Notes under the pieces: model-generated | Seen by the model: the letters and a program-made list of their open reading frames with translations, nothing else | What the model was told of the DNA's origin: nothing | The model's database searches: none | Program-made: the position numbers and the translations under genes | In this document: in pieces, positions 12,922-25,645 of the stretch | Layout: each line of letters begins with the position of its first letter | Position numbering within the stretch: the first letter of the stretch is position 1 | Source: Amoebidium appalachense | Taxonomy: Eukaryota > Ichthyosporea | NCBI GenBank assembly: GCA_963693365.1 | Contig: CAVNZM010000004.1 | Coordinates: 6,634,001-6,698,000, forward strand | Direction: 5' to 3' | DNA: 64,000 bases

Positions 12922-14670
12922 AAAAAAAACTAAAAAAAAACTGTGCCACCCACACACACATATTTAGCGGGGTCATTTCACAATCCCTCTGTGATTAATC
13001 TTGCGAATAAATTATAGCATACATATTCCTACTTTTTTTTGGTTCTAATTTTTTTTTTTTTTTTGCGCGCCAAAACTTCCCGTCCAAATTTCTATATTTG
13101 TCTAATCAGTCAGATCGCGCGCGATTTATTGGTTCACGCGATTTTTATTTGAGATTGCGATATTCCTACATTTTTTTTTTTTTCTTCAGTTTTGTATTGA
13201 TGTACGGCACTGCAAATTTCGTAATGCCATCCACAGGCCTAGCAAATGTACACCCTGTTCCGGTGCGGGGATGTTTAGCTGCATGCAGTCTGCTCACGGG
13301 GTTACTCCCCCAAGATATCCTCTGCATATGCAGCTTCCTTTCGTTCAAGGCAAATCACTCCCAACGGATACAAGTTGTACTCCAGTTAGCAGCTTTGTCT
13401 TTGTCCTAGGCCTTCCTGTCTGGGCTTCCACCAAAATGGCACAGTGGTGTGTGTTGATGTATGATTTCAGCACGGGGGATGGGGGGGGGGGGGGGGGAGG
13501 GGGAGGGGGGGGGGAGGGGGGGGAGGGGTGGTTTGCGACATGTGCACCCTTACGGTCTGTCTGGTGTTTCGCCGTATGTGTGCTCAAAAAAAACGCCGGG
13601 GGGAGCAGTCCTTCCAGGCCACTCGTTTCCCCAAAACATAGACCTTAAAGGGGGCTTCTTTTAGCTTCCGGGTCGGGTCGGGTCAGAGGGATTTCTAGCT
13701 ATGCACATGTGATTGGCGTGCTGCGCATCAGCTGCGCACCGGTACCATCGTTTGGCCGGAAGCATGTTACAGATGCGCCAAAATACAACAAAAAGAAAAC
13801 CGAAAAGAGAGAAGAAAGAAGGAAAGAAGGGGAAAATATATAATAACCAAGCGTCAGGAAGAAGATTGCAGCTCCAGATTTTGATTTATGTGCTGAGAAA
13901 TTGGCTTGACCCGGATGTGCTGGAATGGGGACAATTAATCGGCGTAAAAGAAACCCCCTTTGAGGCAAACCAAATTTATGCATGTGCATCTGATTCATGC
14001 ACATGCACATTCTGGGAGCTCGAGGATGAGGGGGAGGGGGGGGGGGGGGGGGGGGGGGGGGTTGCGAGGGACTTAAACCCAAGATGCAATCGCACTCGCA
14101 CAGATATTATTGCTCATGATCAAAGTACCGGTCATTTATTACAGCATCAAAACGGGCCTGAATCTCAATGCAGAGTACAAGGCAAGTGTGCAAAACTCTG
14201 CTACTTATATTAGAACACGGCCTCATTAAGCCAAACAATAAACGATTGACCACGAGGATATTGATTATCTCTTTTTTTGTATATGCTAAGTTATGAAGGA
14301 GACAGATTTAATGCCTTCCTGTGAAAAAGTATGCTCTTTGCAACGTCTCACTCCAAATCACAACCCACACATGCACAGACGTGGGCTTCAAACACTTCTG
14401 CGTAACTGAGTCTCCCTATGGTTTTCAATGCAGGGTAGGCTATCTATATATCAATACCAGAATCCCGGCTGCTAATGCTAATTGGTCAATTAACTCAGTA
14501 CCACTTGAATTTTATTCGGGCACAGAAAGTCCCGTTTAAGATTAATCCATCTAAGTTAGTATCTTCTCCCATCGAGAGTTCAACTCCCTCTTCAACTTCA
14601 GAGGCCCGGACAGGAAAACCGGAGGGGAAGGCAGGAAGGGAGGAGGAGGAGGAGGAGGAGGAGGAGGATG

Positions 14671-14702
<32 letters not shown>

Positions 14703-14845
14703 GGCAGAGGGGAGCCACAAGTTCTAATTTCTATAAATGACAATACTCTTAATACACTGAGCTACTGCAAAAAAGCCCATTGCCCGGGCTACCCAACCAG
14801 CCAAACAAATGCTACTACACACAAATTACATGTGCACGACCGCTC
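12921..14845. other. spacer with dispersed repeat and poly-G tracts
   Basis: No convincing gene. The stretch at about 13060-13180 is the second copy of the dispersed repeat at 4240-4365. Poly-G tracts lie at about 13481-13530, 14037-14061 and 14669-14699, the last preceded by (GGA)n. The 3' end of the minus-strand sirtuin gene lies just to the right. Confidence 0.5.
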
Positions 14846-17185
14846 TCAAACATCCTCTCTCCCCACCCCTTCCCCCTCCAATCCCTCCGACTCACCACCC
14901 CCCTCACCCGAAGGTGAATCCCCCTCTGCATCCTCTCCCCCCGGACCGTCTCCCCCCGGGCCCTCATCTTCACTCTCACTGTCATCCACCACAATGTATC
15001 CCGAGTAATCAGAGTCGTCATCCGACGGTGAAATTTGCTTTGTCGCAGGGGGGTCTGATGGTACAGGGGGCCGTTCAAGCGCACTGAGGAGACGGTCAAT
15101 CTCTTCGAGAGTGGCCAGCCCCTTCGACATGATCTCGATAGAGCGGGGTTTTATGTGCATGGGCACGCGTGGGAAATCGGGGTTTATTCTGATCAAAGTT
15201 GTGCTCGGCCCACATTTGGCAACAATCCGCTCCGTCATGTGACGTATGGAGGGGACACGATTTCCGCATCCAATCTCCAAAACGACTAATCGGATCTCAC
15301 GGGAACGGCACAACGACACAACGGCGCTTTCCCATTGGGCAAAAACTCGGTTGTCATGGCGATTATCCACCCAATCACAGTCCTCGAAAAAGAGGACAGC
15401 TGGGCGCGCTCGGTATCCGCAAACAGGGCAGCTGTGTGTGTGCGTGTGTGCGTGTGTGCGTGTGTGTGTGTGTCGTGTATGTGTACGTGTGTGTGCATGT
15501 CTGTGTGTAGGGGCTGGAGGGGGCGGGGGTGCATGCGCCTCAAAAAGGCATGGGGAAGGGGGGAGAAGGGGGGGGGGGGGGAGGGGGAAAGCAGTATTCA
15601 TTAGAGGGCGGTGCATTCATGAGAAGGCATCAAATCAATTGGAAGACATTGAACACAGCCCATTGGGGAGCAAGAAAAGTGCAAGACACGCTTCAACCAG
15701 CAGGACGGAGAGAGGAGGAGGAGGAGGGGGGGTTTATAACGATCATGCGCAAGCACATGTGAGCCAAGATAGATTTGCGGTCAAAAGATTTATCAACTCC
15801 CCCCCCCCCCCCCCCCCCCCCCATTCGCCCCCCCTCCCCCAAACAAATCCCAGTATGAAAAGAAACACATTACGAACATGCGCGTGCTTAATGTAAACTT
15901 GTTTTGTTACCCATCCAAAATGACCAATAGAATGACTCATAGCATGTATTATGACTATTTACTCCCCTCCCCCCCCCCTCCCCCCATCCCCCTCCCCTTT
16001 TCCCCACCCACCACTCCCAACACCACAGCATGTTCAAGGACACATGCCCACACACATTCTACCCACACCCTTACCACCCAGCAAAGAAAATAGAATAGAA
16101 TAAAAATTAAGTAAATAAATAAATAGATAAAATAAAACAGAAATAAAAAACAAAGACAGACCTTTGCTATGACACACTTCGTCCATTCCCTTCGGAATCT
16201 CCACACCCCACGTACACATATGAACACAAACACACATCACACCCCCCCCCCCCCCCCCCCCCTCCTCCTCCCCTCATCACTACCACCGACACCACCGCCA
16301 CTAACCAGAAACCAACACACAGAAACCACAGTCACAGGCATTCATTCAACCCCCCCCCCCCCCCCCCCCCCCCTCCCCCTCCCCCAACGCCCGAAAAAAC
16401 ACATGCACAACCCAAACACGCACACCCACACCTCCACCCGCTTACACCCACACCCACACAGAGACACCACACATCCACCCACCCACCCACCCACCAACAC
16501 CAACACTTACGTTGGATGGTTTGCAACCAAAAAAGGTAAACCTTTCCCGTCAGCACCCTCCCCCAGCCAATCACCCGGTCCCTTCTCCGCTCTCATAGTC
16601 TCCCTATCGACGCGAAATCGAAATTCGGAGGGGAGGCGCCATATGCGCTGACAGCACGGTCTCCCACACTGCCACGTTTCCGTATTTCCGTGTATCTCGT
16701 ATATCTCCCCCCATGGAATATCCCGCCTTTGAAAAATGAGCGTCAACATTGGACGTTAGCAGGAAGAACCCCCCCGCCGGGGGTTCCGCCGCTGTTTCAG
16801 CGTGATGAAATCTCGAGTTTGGGGCTGAAAAGGCAGAGCCTCCAATTCTGTGTTGATCCCCTGGTGAATTGGAAATTTCGAGGGGGTTTTTGAGGTGCCC
16901 GATGGGGCTTTTGTTGTCCTTCTGTGAGTCTAATTTTCGTTTTTTTGCGAAGGAGGAGACGTCCACGTGTGTATCTTCCAATTGGGGTCTTTTCAAATCC
17001 GCTGAAATATGCTCAACGGGTTTGGGAGGTGCTGGCTGCAAAGATAGGGGGGGGGGGGGGGGGGGGGGTTATTTAGTCGATTCCCGACAAGAGTGTGAGA
17101 ATAGCACTAAGAAAAGCACTTCAAGGCGGAAAAGCGGGAATCAAGGGAGTAAGAATCAAGCGGGCGGGCCGGGGGGAGAGGGGCA

Positions 17186-17216
<31 letters not shown>

Positions 17217-18579
17217 GGGTTGTGTGTTAATATAGTGTGCCGCTGTTACTGTGTTCTTGTGTGCACATGCGTGTGTTATGGGCGCGCGTGTGTATCTTGT
17301 GAGTGTTGTTCGCTCACGGAAACGTATATGTGTATAGAGAGGGAAGGAATAGAAATAGGGGAAGGGGGGGGGGGAGGGGGTAGTGATCTCTCAGAGAGAG
17401 AGGGAGAGGGACAGAGAGAGAGAGAGAGAGAGAGAGAGGCAGACGGACAGACAGACACACACATAGAGAAAGGGGGGGGGGGGGGGGGGGGGGGGGGGAA
17501 AGGGAGGAGGGAGGGAGGGAGAGAGACAGGGATAGCAAGGGAGAGAGAGAAGAGAACTTGCAATTCGAGCAAACCCAGGAAAAGGACATTCTCCCTAGTT
17601 TCATATCTTGGATTTCTTCAATTTTTCCCAACCATTGCACCTCCGTGGTAGATCCAGATGCAGCCACACAAACACTGCCAACACACACGTGTGTGTGTGC
17701 GTGGGCACACACACACACGATTGCTTGCAGGAGCACATAACAGACCAAACACAGGCACTATGCTGGATTGGCAGCTTACTCTATCCCCCCCCCCCCCCCC
17801 CCCTCCCCCCCCCTCTTCTCCCCCCCCCCCCCCCCCCCTCTCCCCAGGTGTGCCGCCGCCAACAGCACCCATCACACACACACACACACAACCATCCCCC
17901 CACCAACACCCACAACAACCCACCAGCCCATGCAAACCCACTTCCCCACACCCACCTCGAACCCCACCCCCCCACACCCACCCACCCACCCTTCATCCAT
18001 ACCCCCCGCTCCCCCCCTCCCCCTCCCCACACGCACACCCACACATCACGTACCTCCGTCTCCGCCCCATTCGTCTTCCCCCTCTCCTCCTCCCCCTCCG
18101 GCTGCCCACTCACACACCTGTCCCCTGACCCACCCTCACCACCATTTCCCACATCCTTATTCCCACCTTCCACAACTGCCTTTCCCTCATCCTCACACCC
18201 GAAATCCCCGTCATTTTCCCGTTTTCCCGTTCCGTTTTCCGCACTTTCGCCCCCATTTCCCTCATTCTCCGGGTTTTCCTGGGTTTCTCCCTCCGACTCA
18301 TCATCGCCACTTTCGTTAGCCCACACCATCATCTTCTTTCCACTCTCTTCCATCTCTTTCCGCATAAGAACAGGGCCCCATAACCTGTCGCCGCTGAATC
18401 TCTCATCCCGCCATTTTCGCAATATGGAGTATCCCAGGTGAGGTTCGGTACTTCGATAGTCGTTGAAACATGTGCCCCAAAAACCGTAGAAGATTTCTGG
18501 ATTTTCGTGAAGCCAGCGGGGAACACAGAGGTCACGGTATGTTACGCCCATGTCCTGATGTGTGTGTGTGTGTGTATAT

Positions 18580-18632
<53 letters not shown>

Positions 18633-18792
18633 AGTGCGAGTGCGTGCAGGGTGTGTGTGTGGGTGGCTGGCGGGGACCGGGCGGGGGTGGAGGTGAGGGG
18701 GGGATGGGGGTGAGTGGGTGGGCCGGGGGGAGGGGAGTGGGTGGGTGGGTGAGGGGGTGGGAGGAAGGTCGTCGATGTGTGTGTGTGTGTCG

Positions 18793-18879
<87 letters not shown>

Positions 18880-19582
18880 AGTGAGTTAGCGAGAGTGTGC
18901 GAGTGAGTGAGTGAGTGTGTGGGTGTGTGATGTACATGTGGTGTAAGCGTTGAGTGTTGTACATGTGGTTGCGCATATGCATGTCGTCATGTGATGCAAG
19001 GTGTCCTGGTGACCCATAAAGGCCCGACCAGACCAGCTAGCATATAATGAAACTTCGAAAGCAGCAGGCTAGTTGTGTGTGGTAGGTAGAAAAGTTTTAG
19101 GCACGGGAGGTAGTGATGCTGGGGGGAGGGGGGAGGGGCAGCTTATCGTCTTAAGGCACTCAAACACCCCCCCCTCCCCCCCCCCCTCGGCGCACCCCCG
19201 CTGGTCGCGGCAAACAGACACACCTCTCTTCCCGGCTCAAAGAAAAAACAAAACAAAAGACCAAAACAAGCATTGGCCCTCACAATTACCGACCTGTAAC
19301 TTTCCTTTTCACATTGCTAAGAGCCGTCCCCCCCCCCCCCCTCCCCCCCCCCCCCCCCCCCCCCCCCACAACCACCACCACCATCCCCATCTAACCTCCC
19401 CTCTTCCTATAGTATAAAATAGAAATGTAATCAACTGAACACCGCCCACCTCCGGCCCCCCTGTCCCCCCTTCCCCCTCTCCACTCCCCCTGGCCAAACC
19501 GCCCGTTCCCCCCCATCCCCCCCTTTTTCCCCTCTATCCTAAGGTCGAAAGAAAGAGAAGCACAATCCTTCAAAACCAAACC

Positions 19583-19655
<73 letters not shown>

Positions 19656-20259
19656 TAAAACCAACACACACCTCGTATGCCTTCACCCTTGCTATGTCCG
19701 TGTACGTGGGCAGCCCGCTATCGGCCGACCACCCAGCACCCGTGGCAACCAATAGAATGTCGGCGCTATTAATAGCTTCCGCAGCTCGCCGGCACGACTC
19801 GTGGAATGTGACGGCATATTCCGCGGCCTCTGATTGGTCGGGCTTCTCAAGGGTGCGCTCGTGGTCAATGCGGGACTGAAGGGAGCGGCAGTAGGGAACT
19901 TCGCAGGCGGCGTTTCTGCGTGTGTGTGTACGTGTGTGCGTACGGGTGTGTACGTGTACGTGTGTGTACGTGTGTGTGTGCGTGCGCGCGCGCATGTGTG
20001 TAGGTGTGTGTGTACGTGCACGTGTGTGTGTGTTTGTGTGTGTGTGGGGGGGGGAACGCCAGCGGGGGTAAGAATGTGACCTTAGCGGCGGAGAACACAG
20101 AGTAGATTATGCAAAAAGAGCACACGAAAAGAGTATGGGGAAAGTTTTTTTTTGGGGGGGGGGGGGTGGGGGGGGTTGAACAAGTGTGTGTGTGTTTGTG
20201 TGTTTAGGGTATGAATAGCAGGCAAGCGGCCGGTAAACAGGGGCAGAGGAGGAGGAGGA

Positions 20260-20296
<37 letters not shown>

Positions 20297-20538
20297 GGAG
20301 GGGGGAAAGAAGAAGAACATGATGTATGCAGTAAAGGGTGGCGAACTGGGAGCATCGGCATTTAAATCCACCAAAAAAAAAAAAGACATCAACCGCAGCC
20401 AAAATTACCGTGCAGGCAGAAGACGTTAAACAGAGCGGAAATCAGATGGGGGCAACGATGAGATTTGCTCCGGTCATGGCACGTGTTCTTCATAACCGTG
20501 TATACGGAACTACTGGTTTCCTTAATTAATGAGAACAC

Positions 20539-20569
<31 letters not shown>

Positions 20570-21202
20570 AAAAAACCGCCACCATCACCACAATCATCAC
20601 CACCCACACAAGATCCACCAACCATCGACACCCCCACCCCCACCTCCCCTTTCAAGACCCCCGCCGTTACTGCCAACACTCTACATTGTTATTTCGCATC
20701 TACCTCTTTCTGTCCCCCTCCGTCTCTCCTGCCCCCTCCCACCCCCCCACTCCCCTCCCCCCCGCCAAAAAAAAAAAACCACTCACAGGTGCATGCACAC
20801 ATACAAATGCAGACACAAACACACACACACACACATGCACACACCGTTCACCTTTGCCCCTAAACCTCTACCACCATCCTCTCCCAGCTGTCATGCCTTA
20901 ACATTATGCAAAGTATAGAATACACCGATAGCCCAATTAACCTACCCGCACTTTGCAGCGTGCGTAAGGCACAATCTCCCAAACATGGCACACAGGCTGC
21001 AGTGATGGCTCCCAGGAGCCTCATCCACATGCTCTTTCAGTTGCCGAACCTCAGCGCAATCCGCAACATCACAGCTGGTGCTATCTTCGCACTCTGCAAG
21101 GTGCACTAGAGCTTGTAGGCGTGCCAAAAAGAGCTCATCCTGTGTCGAATCAGCGCCAGGGGAGGACCCAGGGCTGCTTGGTTGGCTTGCTGGTGAGGCC
21201 AT
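14846..21202 (-). CDS. TAZ zinc finger-sirtuin fusion (five exons, one frameshift)
   Basis: Exons on the minus strand: 21202-20946, 19915-19672, 18554-18054, 17035-16511 and 15431-14846, all with GT/AG borders and matching phases, giving about 703 residues. The N-terminus is a TAZ zinc finger ([10 protein letters not shown], then Cys-x2-Cys and HAAKC, then CEVPYC after the first intron). The rest is a SIR2 NAD-dependent deacylase: [33 protein letters not shown], then [11 protein letters not shown] with the catalytic His, zinc-binding CGRPC and CPVCG, and VVLEIGCG near the end. The tail is rich in Asp, Glu and Ser. In exon 4 the frame breaks at the six-C run 16707-16712, between TSNVD and EIHG; one base fewer gives a continuous frame and the right phase for exon 5. 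That is a sequencing error or a real mutation. A nuclear protein deacetylase is likely. Confidence 0.82.
15441..15520. repeat. (GT)n tract at an intron 3' end
   Basis: The (CA)n on the coding (minus) strand runs straight into the acceptor CACACAG of the last sirtuin exon, so the microsatellite itself supplies the splice acceptor. Confidence 0.7.
15560..16505. repeat. last sirtuin intron: poly-G/poly-C and CA-rich sequence
   Basis: Most of the fourth intron. It contains a G-run at 15567-15583, C-runs at 15800-15822, 16243-16262 and 16351-16373, and CCCA/CACA-rich sequence. No coding exon is recognised. Confidence 0.7.
17043..17560. repeat. third sirtuin intron: poly-G and (GA)n tracts
   Basis: G-runs at about 17047-17068, 17187-17215 and 17472-17498, with (GA)n at about 17415-17437. 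No coding sequence is recognised. Confidence 0.75.
18560..19660. repeat. second sirtuin intron: (TG)n, poly-C and (CA)n
   Basis: (TG)n at about 18583-18627 and 18797-18874, G- and C-rich tracts, and (CA)n at 19585-19652 close to the donor of exon 2. No exon is recognised between 18554 and 19672; the flanking exons join in frame. Confidence 0.75.
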
Positions 21203-21780
21203 GTTTTGTGCCTCGTCGAATGAAAGAAAAGTGAGGAAAATGTATATTAGAAACAGATGAAGATAGCTGGAAAACTTAGCAGTTCAGAAAGCTTATAGAT
21301 AATAGTAACGGATTATAACAGAACATTAAGTAAGGAAAACGACCTCATTCAGCAGAAACCGTGCGACAGGCTCTGAAGCGAAACTAAACTCTCTGTGCTG
21401 TGTGACGGGTATAACGGCTGTTGCCGGATTTATATGCGCGCCACTCGACGGCAAGATGTGGTATTCAGATAAATATAATCGGATCTCAAATAAAAAAAGA
21501 AATAATGGCTCGGGAAAATCCAGAAATAAATCTAAATATGGGGGGCAATGTGCTGAATAGAAAATGAATATGAATAATAAATCTAAATATGGGGGGCAAT
21601 GTGCTGAATAGAAAATGAATATGAATATGAATACACACATGCGTCACACATGTACCAGATGTACACACGCACACGCGCGCGCACACGCACACACACACGT
21701 GTACACACGTGCACGCACGACACACACACATACGCTTGCACCACGCGCGCACGCACGCACGCACACGCACACACACACGT

Positions 21781-21847
<67 letters not shown>

Positions 21848-23229
21848 CACACACGCACACACACACACACGTGTACACACACACACAATTACTTTATCCT
21901 ATATATGGCCACATCAACGTCTCGTTCCACATCGATATCACTCGCAACGCAGACCATTTCTCCCCCACAAGTATTTATAATTACATAGGCTGAGGCTGTG
22001 ATCATGAATTGAAGGTGTAACCCTAGCTGGGGCTGCATGACGCTTGTGAAAACAGGTGGCCTATGATTTGGCCTCCAGGGAGTCGAGGAATTGGGGTGAA
22101 GTGGCTGAGGGAGCGAGGCTCAAGAGGAGGTTGGAGCTAATATAATTAGTTAGGGGTTAAGGCCTAGGTCCTGAGGGTTCGAGGGTTGGCATATATTGTC
22201 TCATAGTGAATGACTCTATGGTAATATATCATATGTGTATATCTATAAGTAGTATATTAATATATCATCTTATTTACTTACCTTTTCGAGGTTGGAGGTG
22301 AGGGGGGAGGGGGGGGGGGGGGGGGGGGGGGAGGAGAGGGTTGCGATTGGGGATTGGGCCAGGTTGCCAGGTGCACGTGGGTGGAGACGTGGGTGGTGGT
22401 GGTGGTGGGGGAGGAGGATAAGGAGGGGGGGGGGGGGGAGGAGGAGGAGGAGGAAGAGAAATTTTTCGATGAACAGGTGATATATATCATACATTTAACT
22501 GTTTACATTTGTAATTATTTCCGAGTTTTAATGTACTAATACATCCCCAACAGGCAACGTGCACACATGTGCCGTATCTATCAAAGCTATTAGCTAGACC
22601 ACGAATGTAAACTGCATCCAAGTTTGGCATCATTTATCATTCATACGAATAAAAACGGCTGGACACCAGTAACTGTTAAGATAATATATCTCGCAGATAT
22701 AAATTATGAAAACCATATTTCGTCTGTCTGAGGACCAAACTCGCTCTGGGTAGCCAGTTAAAATTTGCACATTTTTTAATCAAAGTAATGGAGTCAAGTT
22801 TAACCTCTAGAGGACCGGACTAAATGAATCTACCGGCCGCTCAAATTCACTATAAAGATACTGGCAGGCGAATGCGGGGCTCCCATCTGCTAGATGGGGC
22901 CGGCCGGGGCTCATGCCCCTCGCGCAGGTACAATCCAAAACTGTTATGAGAAAACGAATGTTGAAGAGTGTGCGTGTTTGTGATCCACGTCAAGTGTGTG
23001 TGCATGTGCTCATGTGTGGTGTACACGTGTGTGCGTGTGTGCGTTTCTGTGTGTATCACAGTGTGCCCATGTGTGTGCGTGTGTGCGTGTGTGTGACGTG
23101 TGTGTGTGTGTGTGTGTGTGTTTGTGTGTGTGTATGTGTCACGGTTCCTGTCGCGAGAAACTAGGAGGTACGTGTGCGGGGGAAAGTCATTGGGCGTTTG
23201 GGACAGGAAGAGAGGGGTGGGGTTGGGGG

Positions 23230-23261
<32 letters not shown>

Positions 23262-24215
23262 AGGGGGAGGGGGAGGGGGGGGGGGGGGGGGGGGGGAATT
23301 TACACCACCTATGCACCCAGGGCGACAGCAACTTGTGACAGGAGCAGAACGACCTGCCAGGTCCTCATTCCACCACCAGAACCAACCTTGCGGGAACCCA
23401 TATTGTGTGGGCAAATGACTCAACAACGCCCGGTTACGTGGCTACGCGAAGTATTTCGAAAAGAAGTGTGCTTGGTTTGTTTCAGTACTGCCCCCGTTAC
23501 GTTTTACTGACGGTGATAACGTGCCATAGCTGCCCAAAACGCATTGCCGCGCTCGCTGCAAAGAGCGCAACGATCTAGACAATTGGTACCGAGATTGGCG
23601 AAAATTCTCAAGCGCATTAAAAGGACCCTCAAAATCGTCAAACTGTTTACCCCAAAAGTTCAAATTACAGTATTTGTCCCCGGTATCCGTTCTCCGTTCG
23701 TTATCGGGGCTATAAACACCCAATTATTTGCTCCTTCAAAATCCGTGTCAGCGATTGGGCGAAAGCGTTTTTATCGTTTACCCTCCTCTCATTAGCCAAT
23801 CAAATCGCATATATTCGCAGCTATTGCTTACTTGCAAACCGCGGCCTCCCCTGAGTCCCCTCAGCCCCCCTCCACGTCCGGATCTTTCGAACCCTACTCC
23901 TATTTGATCTCGTGGAGTAGAAAGGAGCCTACCGGCCCCAAAAACCCCCAAAAAATTGTAAATATCGACAGGTGTGTGTCTTACCTACATATGATTCTAA
24001 GCTGATTTGGGCAAAATATCATTATTTCGTATACTTTTGTAACTGTTTCTGAAGCCACCTTCGAGATTTTGGAGAAGAGTTGGAGCTGACATCAAATGTG
24101 GGGGTTTACACACTTTTTATTGCGTGGACACTGCCGGAGGCCCAGCAACATTCGACGGCCTACTGCGTTTTCCAGCGCAGCCAATCAAATGCAGCCAGTG
24201 ACATATGTACATGCT
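21203..24215. other. spacer between the sirtuin gene and the palindrome
   Basis: No gene is recognised. Contents: a tandem duplication of about 50 bases at 21522-21622 (AAATATGGGGGGCAATGTGC twice); (AC)n at 21788-21842; G-rich tracts at 22305-22331 and 23231-23296; (TG)n near 23100. From about 23500 to 24215 the long microsatellites stop. Confidence 0.5.
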
Positions 24216-24219
24216 AGGC

Positions 24220-24570
24220 ATTGGATTGGGCGAGGGACTTGGTAAGGTTCGAATCGAATCGCGAAGGGCCGCCAGGCCCGGAGCACGGCGGCCGGAGGCC
24301 GGCCCGGCCCGAAGGGCCCGGCGAACGGGGCCCGGCGACCAGTCCGGCGCACCGGGGGTCTGGGGGGACGGGGGGTCTGGGGGGAGGGAGCAGAGTCTGC
24401 TCCCTCCCCCCAGACCCCCCGTCCCCCCAGACCCCCGGTGCGCCGGACTGGTCGCCGGGCCCCGTTCGCCGGGCCCTTCGGGCCGGGCCGGCCTCCGGCC
24501 GCCGTGCTCCGGGCCTGGCGGCCCTTCGCGATTCGATTCGAACCTTACCAAGTCCCTCGCCCAATCCAAT
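24220..24570. repeat. perfect 351-bp palindrome, GC-rich
   Basis: The left arm from 24220 (ATTGGATTGGGCGAGGGACT...) is matched base for base by the reverse complement ending at 24570. The centre is the single G at 24395 within GAGCAGAGTCTGCTC, so there is essentially no spacer. The arms are very GC-rich (GGCCCG, GGGGTCTGGGGGG) in an otherwise moderate-GC region. Both strands therefore encode the same spurious peptide. It would fold into a hairpin or cruciform. It lies at the left edge of the gene-dense island. Confidence 0.95.
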
Positions 24571-24839
24571 ATTGGACTAGTCATGTGACCTGGTGACTTT
24601 GAGATCACACCCCACCTAACCCTCCGATCCGATCGCGATCGATCTATTTCCCACTTCCCACTTTTCCCACTTAAAATCGAAAAAGAGAAAAAAAAAAGAG
24701 ATAAAACAAGCGATCCAGCATTACCCACTTCTAAGTGGGAAAGTGGCCAATGACAACAAACACATCGATTTAAACCTAAAACGCGATAACATAGTGTCAC
24801 ACTAAGGATCAGGCCGGGGAACGGGGAACGGGGGACGGG

Positions 24840-25260
24840 AAGCAAAACGTCTAAGTATGGACACTGGCACAGAGAGACAGAGAGCAAAAAGTCTAAGTCT
24901 ACACGCGAGACAGAGAGCAAAAAGTCTAAGTCTACACGCGAGACAGAGAGCAAAAAGTCTAAGTATGGACACTGGCACAGAGAGAGAGAGAGAGCAAAAC
25001 GTCTAAGTCTACACGCGAAGCACAGAGAGAGAGAGAGCAAAACGTCTAAGTCTACACGCGAAGCACAGAGAGAGAGAGAGCAAAACGTCTAAGTCTACAC
25101 GCGAAGCACAGAGAGAGAGAGAGCAAAACGTCTAAGTCTACACGCGAAGCACAGAGAGAGAGAGAGCAAAACGTCTAAGTCTACACGCGAAGCACAGAGA
25201 GAGAGAGAGCAAAAAGTCTAAGTCTACACGCGAGACAGAGAGCAAAAAGTCTAAGTCTTG
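24840..25260. repeat. tandem repeat, units of 33-44 bp
   Basis: About ten units built on AAACGTCTAAGTCTACACGC plus a (GA)n tail. Five consecutive units are nearly identical. Others carry a variant reading AAGTATGGACACTGGCACAG. The long open frame across it only reflects the repeat. Confidence 0.92.
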
Positions 25261-25265
25261 AGTCT

Positions 25266-25482
25266 TGACCCGGGCAGGTGAGGCACGTGAGGCAGGTGAG
25301 GCAGGGGGGCAGGGGGGGCAGGTGAGGCAGGCACGTGAGGCAGGTGAGGCAGGGGGACAGGGGGGGGGGGGCACGTGAGGCAGGTGAGGCAGGTGAGGCA
25401 CGCGAGGCACGTGGGGCACGCGAGGCACGTGGGGCACGTGGGGCACGCGAGGCACGCGCGGCAGGGGGGGGGGGGGGGGGAG
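25266..25482. repeat. GGCAGGTGAGGCACGTGA short tandem repeat
   Basis: Roughly 9-10-base units alternating GGCAGGTGA and GGCACGTGA, with GGCACGCGA later, ending in a G-run. Many copies create CACGTG and CAGGTG E-box sequences. Confidence 0.85.
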
Positions 25483-25645
25483 GTATTTTCCAAAAACAGG
25501 GATCTGTATATACTTCACGGGGGTTTATTTTAGCATACAATATGGGTATAACAATTCCCAACCCACATATTCTGATCAGCATCAACAATCTAAATTCGAG
25601 CATATAAATTCCAAAAGGTGAGTGTCGATTTTTTCTATATACAGG

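Noticed and set aside
13098-13648. Plus-strand frames near 13.1-13.6 kb
   Set aside because: They overlap the dispersed repeat and poly-G tracts, with no domain or splice support.
24214-24580. Two opposite-strand frames with the same peptide
   Set aside because: A direct consequence of the perfect palindrome, not a gene pair.
24117-25040. 307-residue minus-strand frame
   Set aside because: It runs through the palindrome and the tandem repeats, and its sequence merely mirrors them.
24840-25260. Possible CRISPR array
   Set aside because: Repeats are contiguous with no unique spacers, and the genome is eukaryotic.
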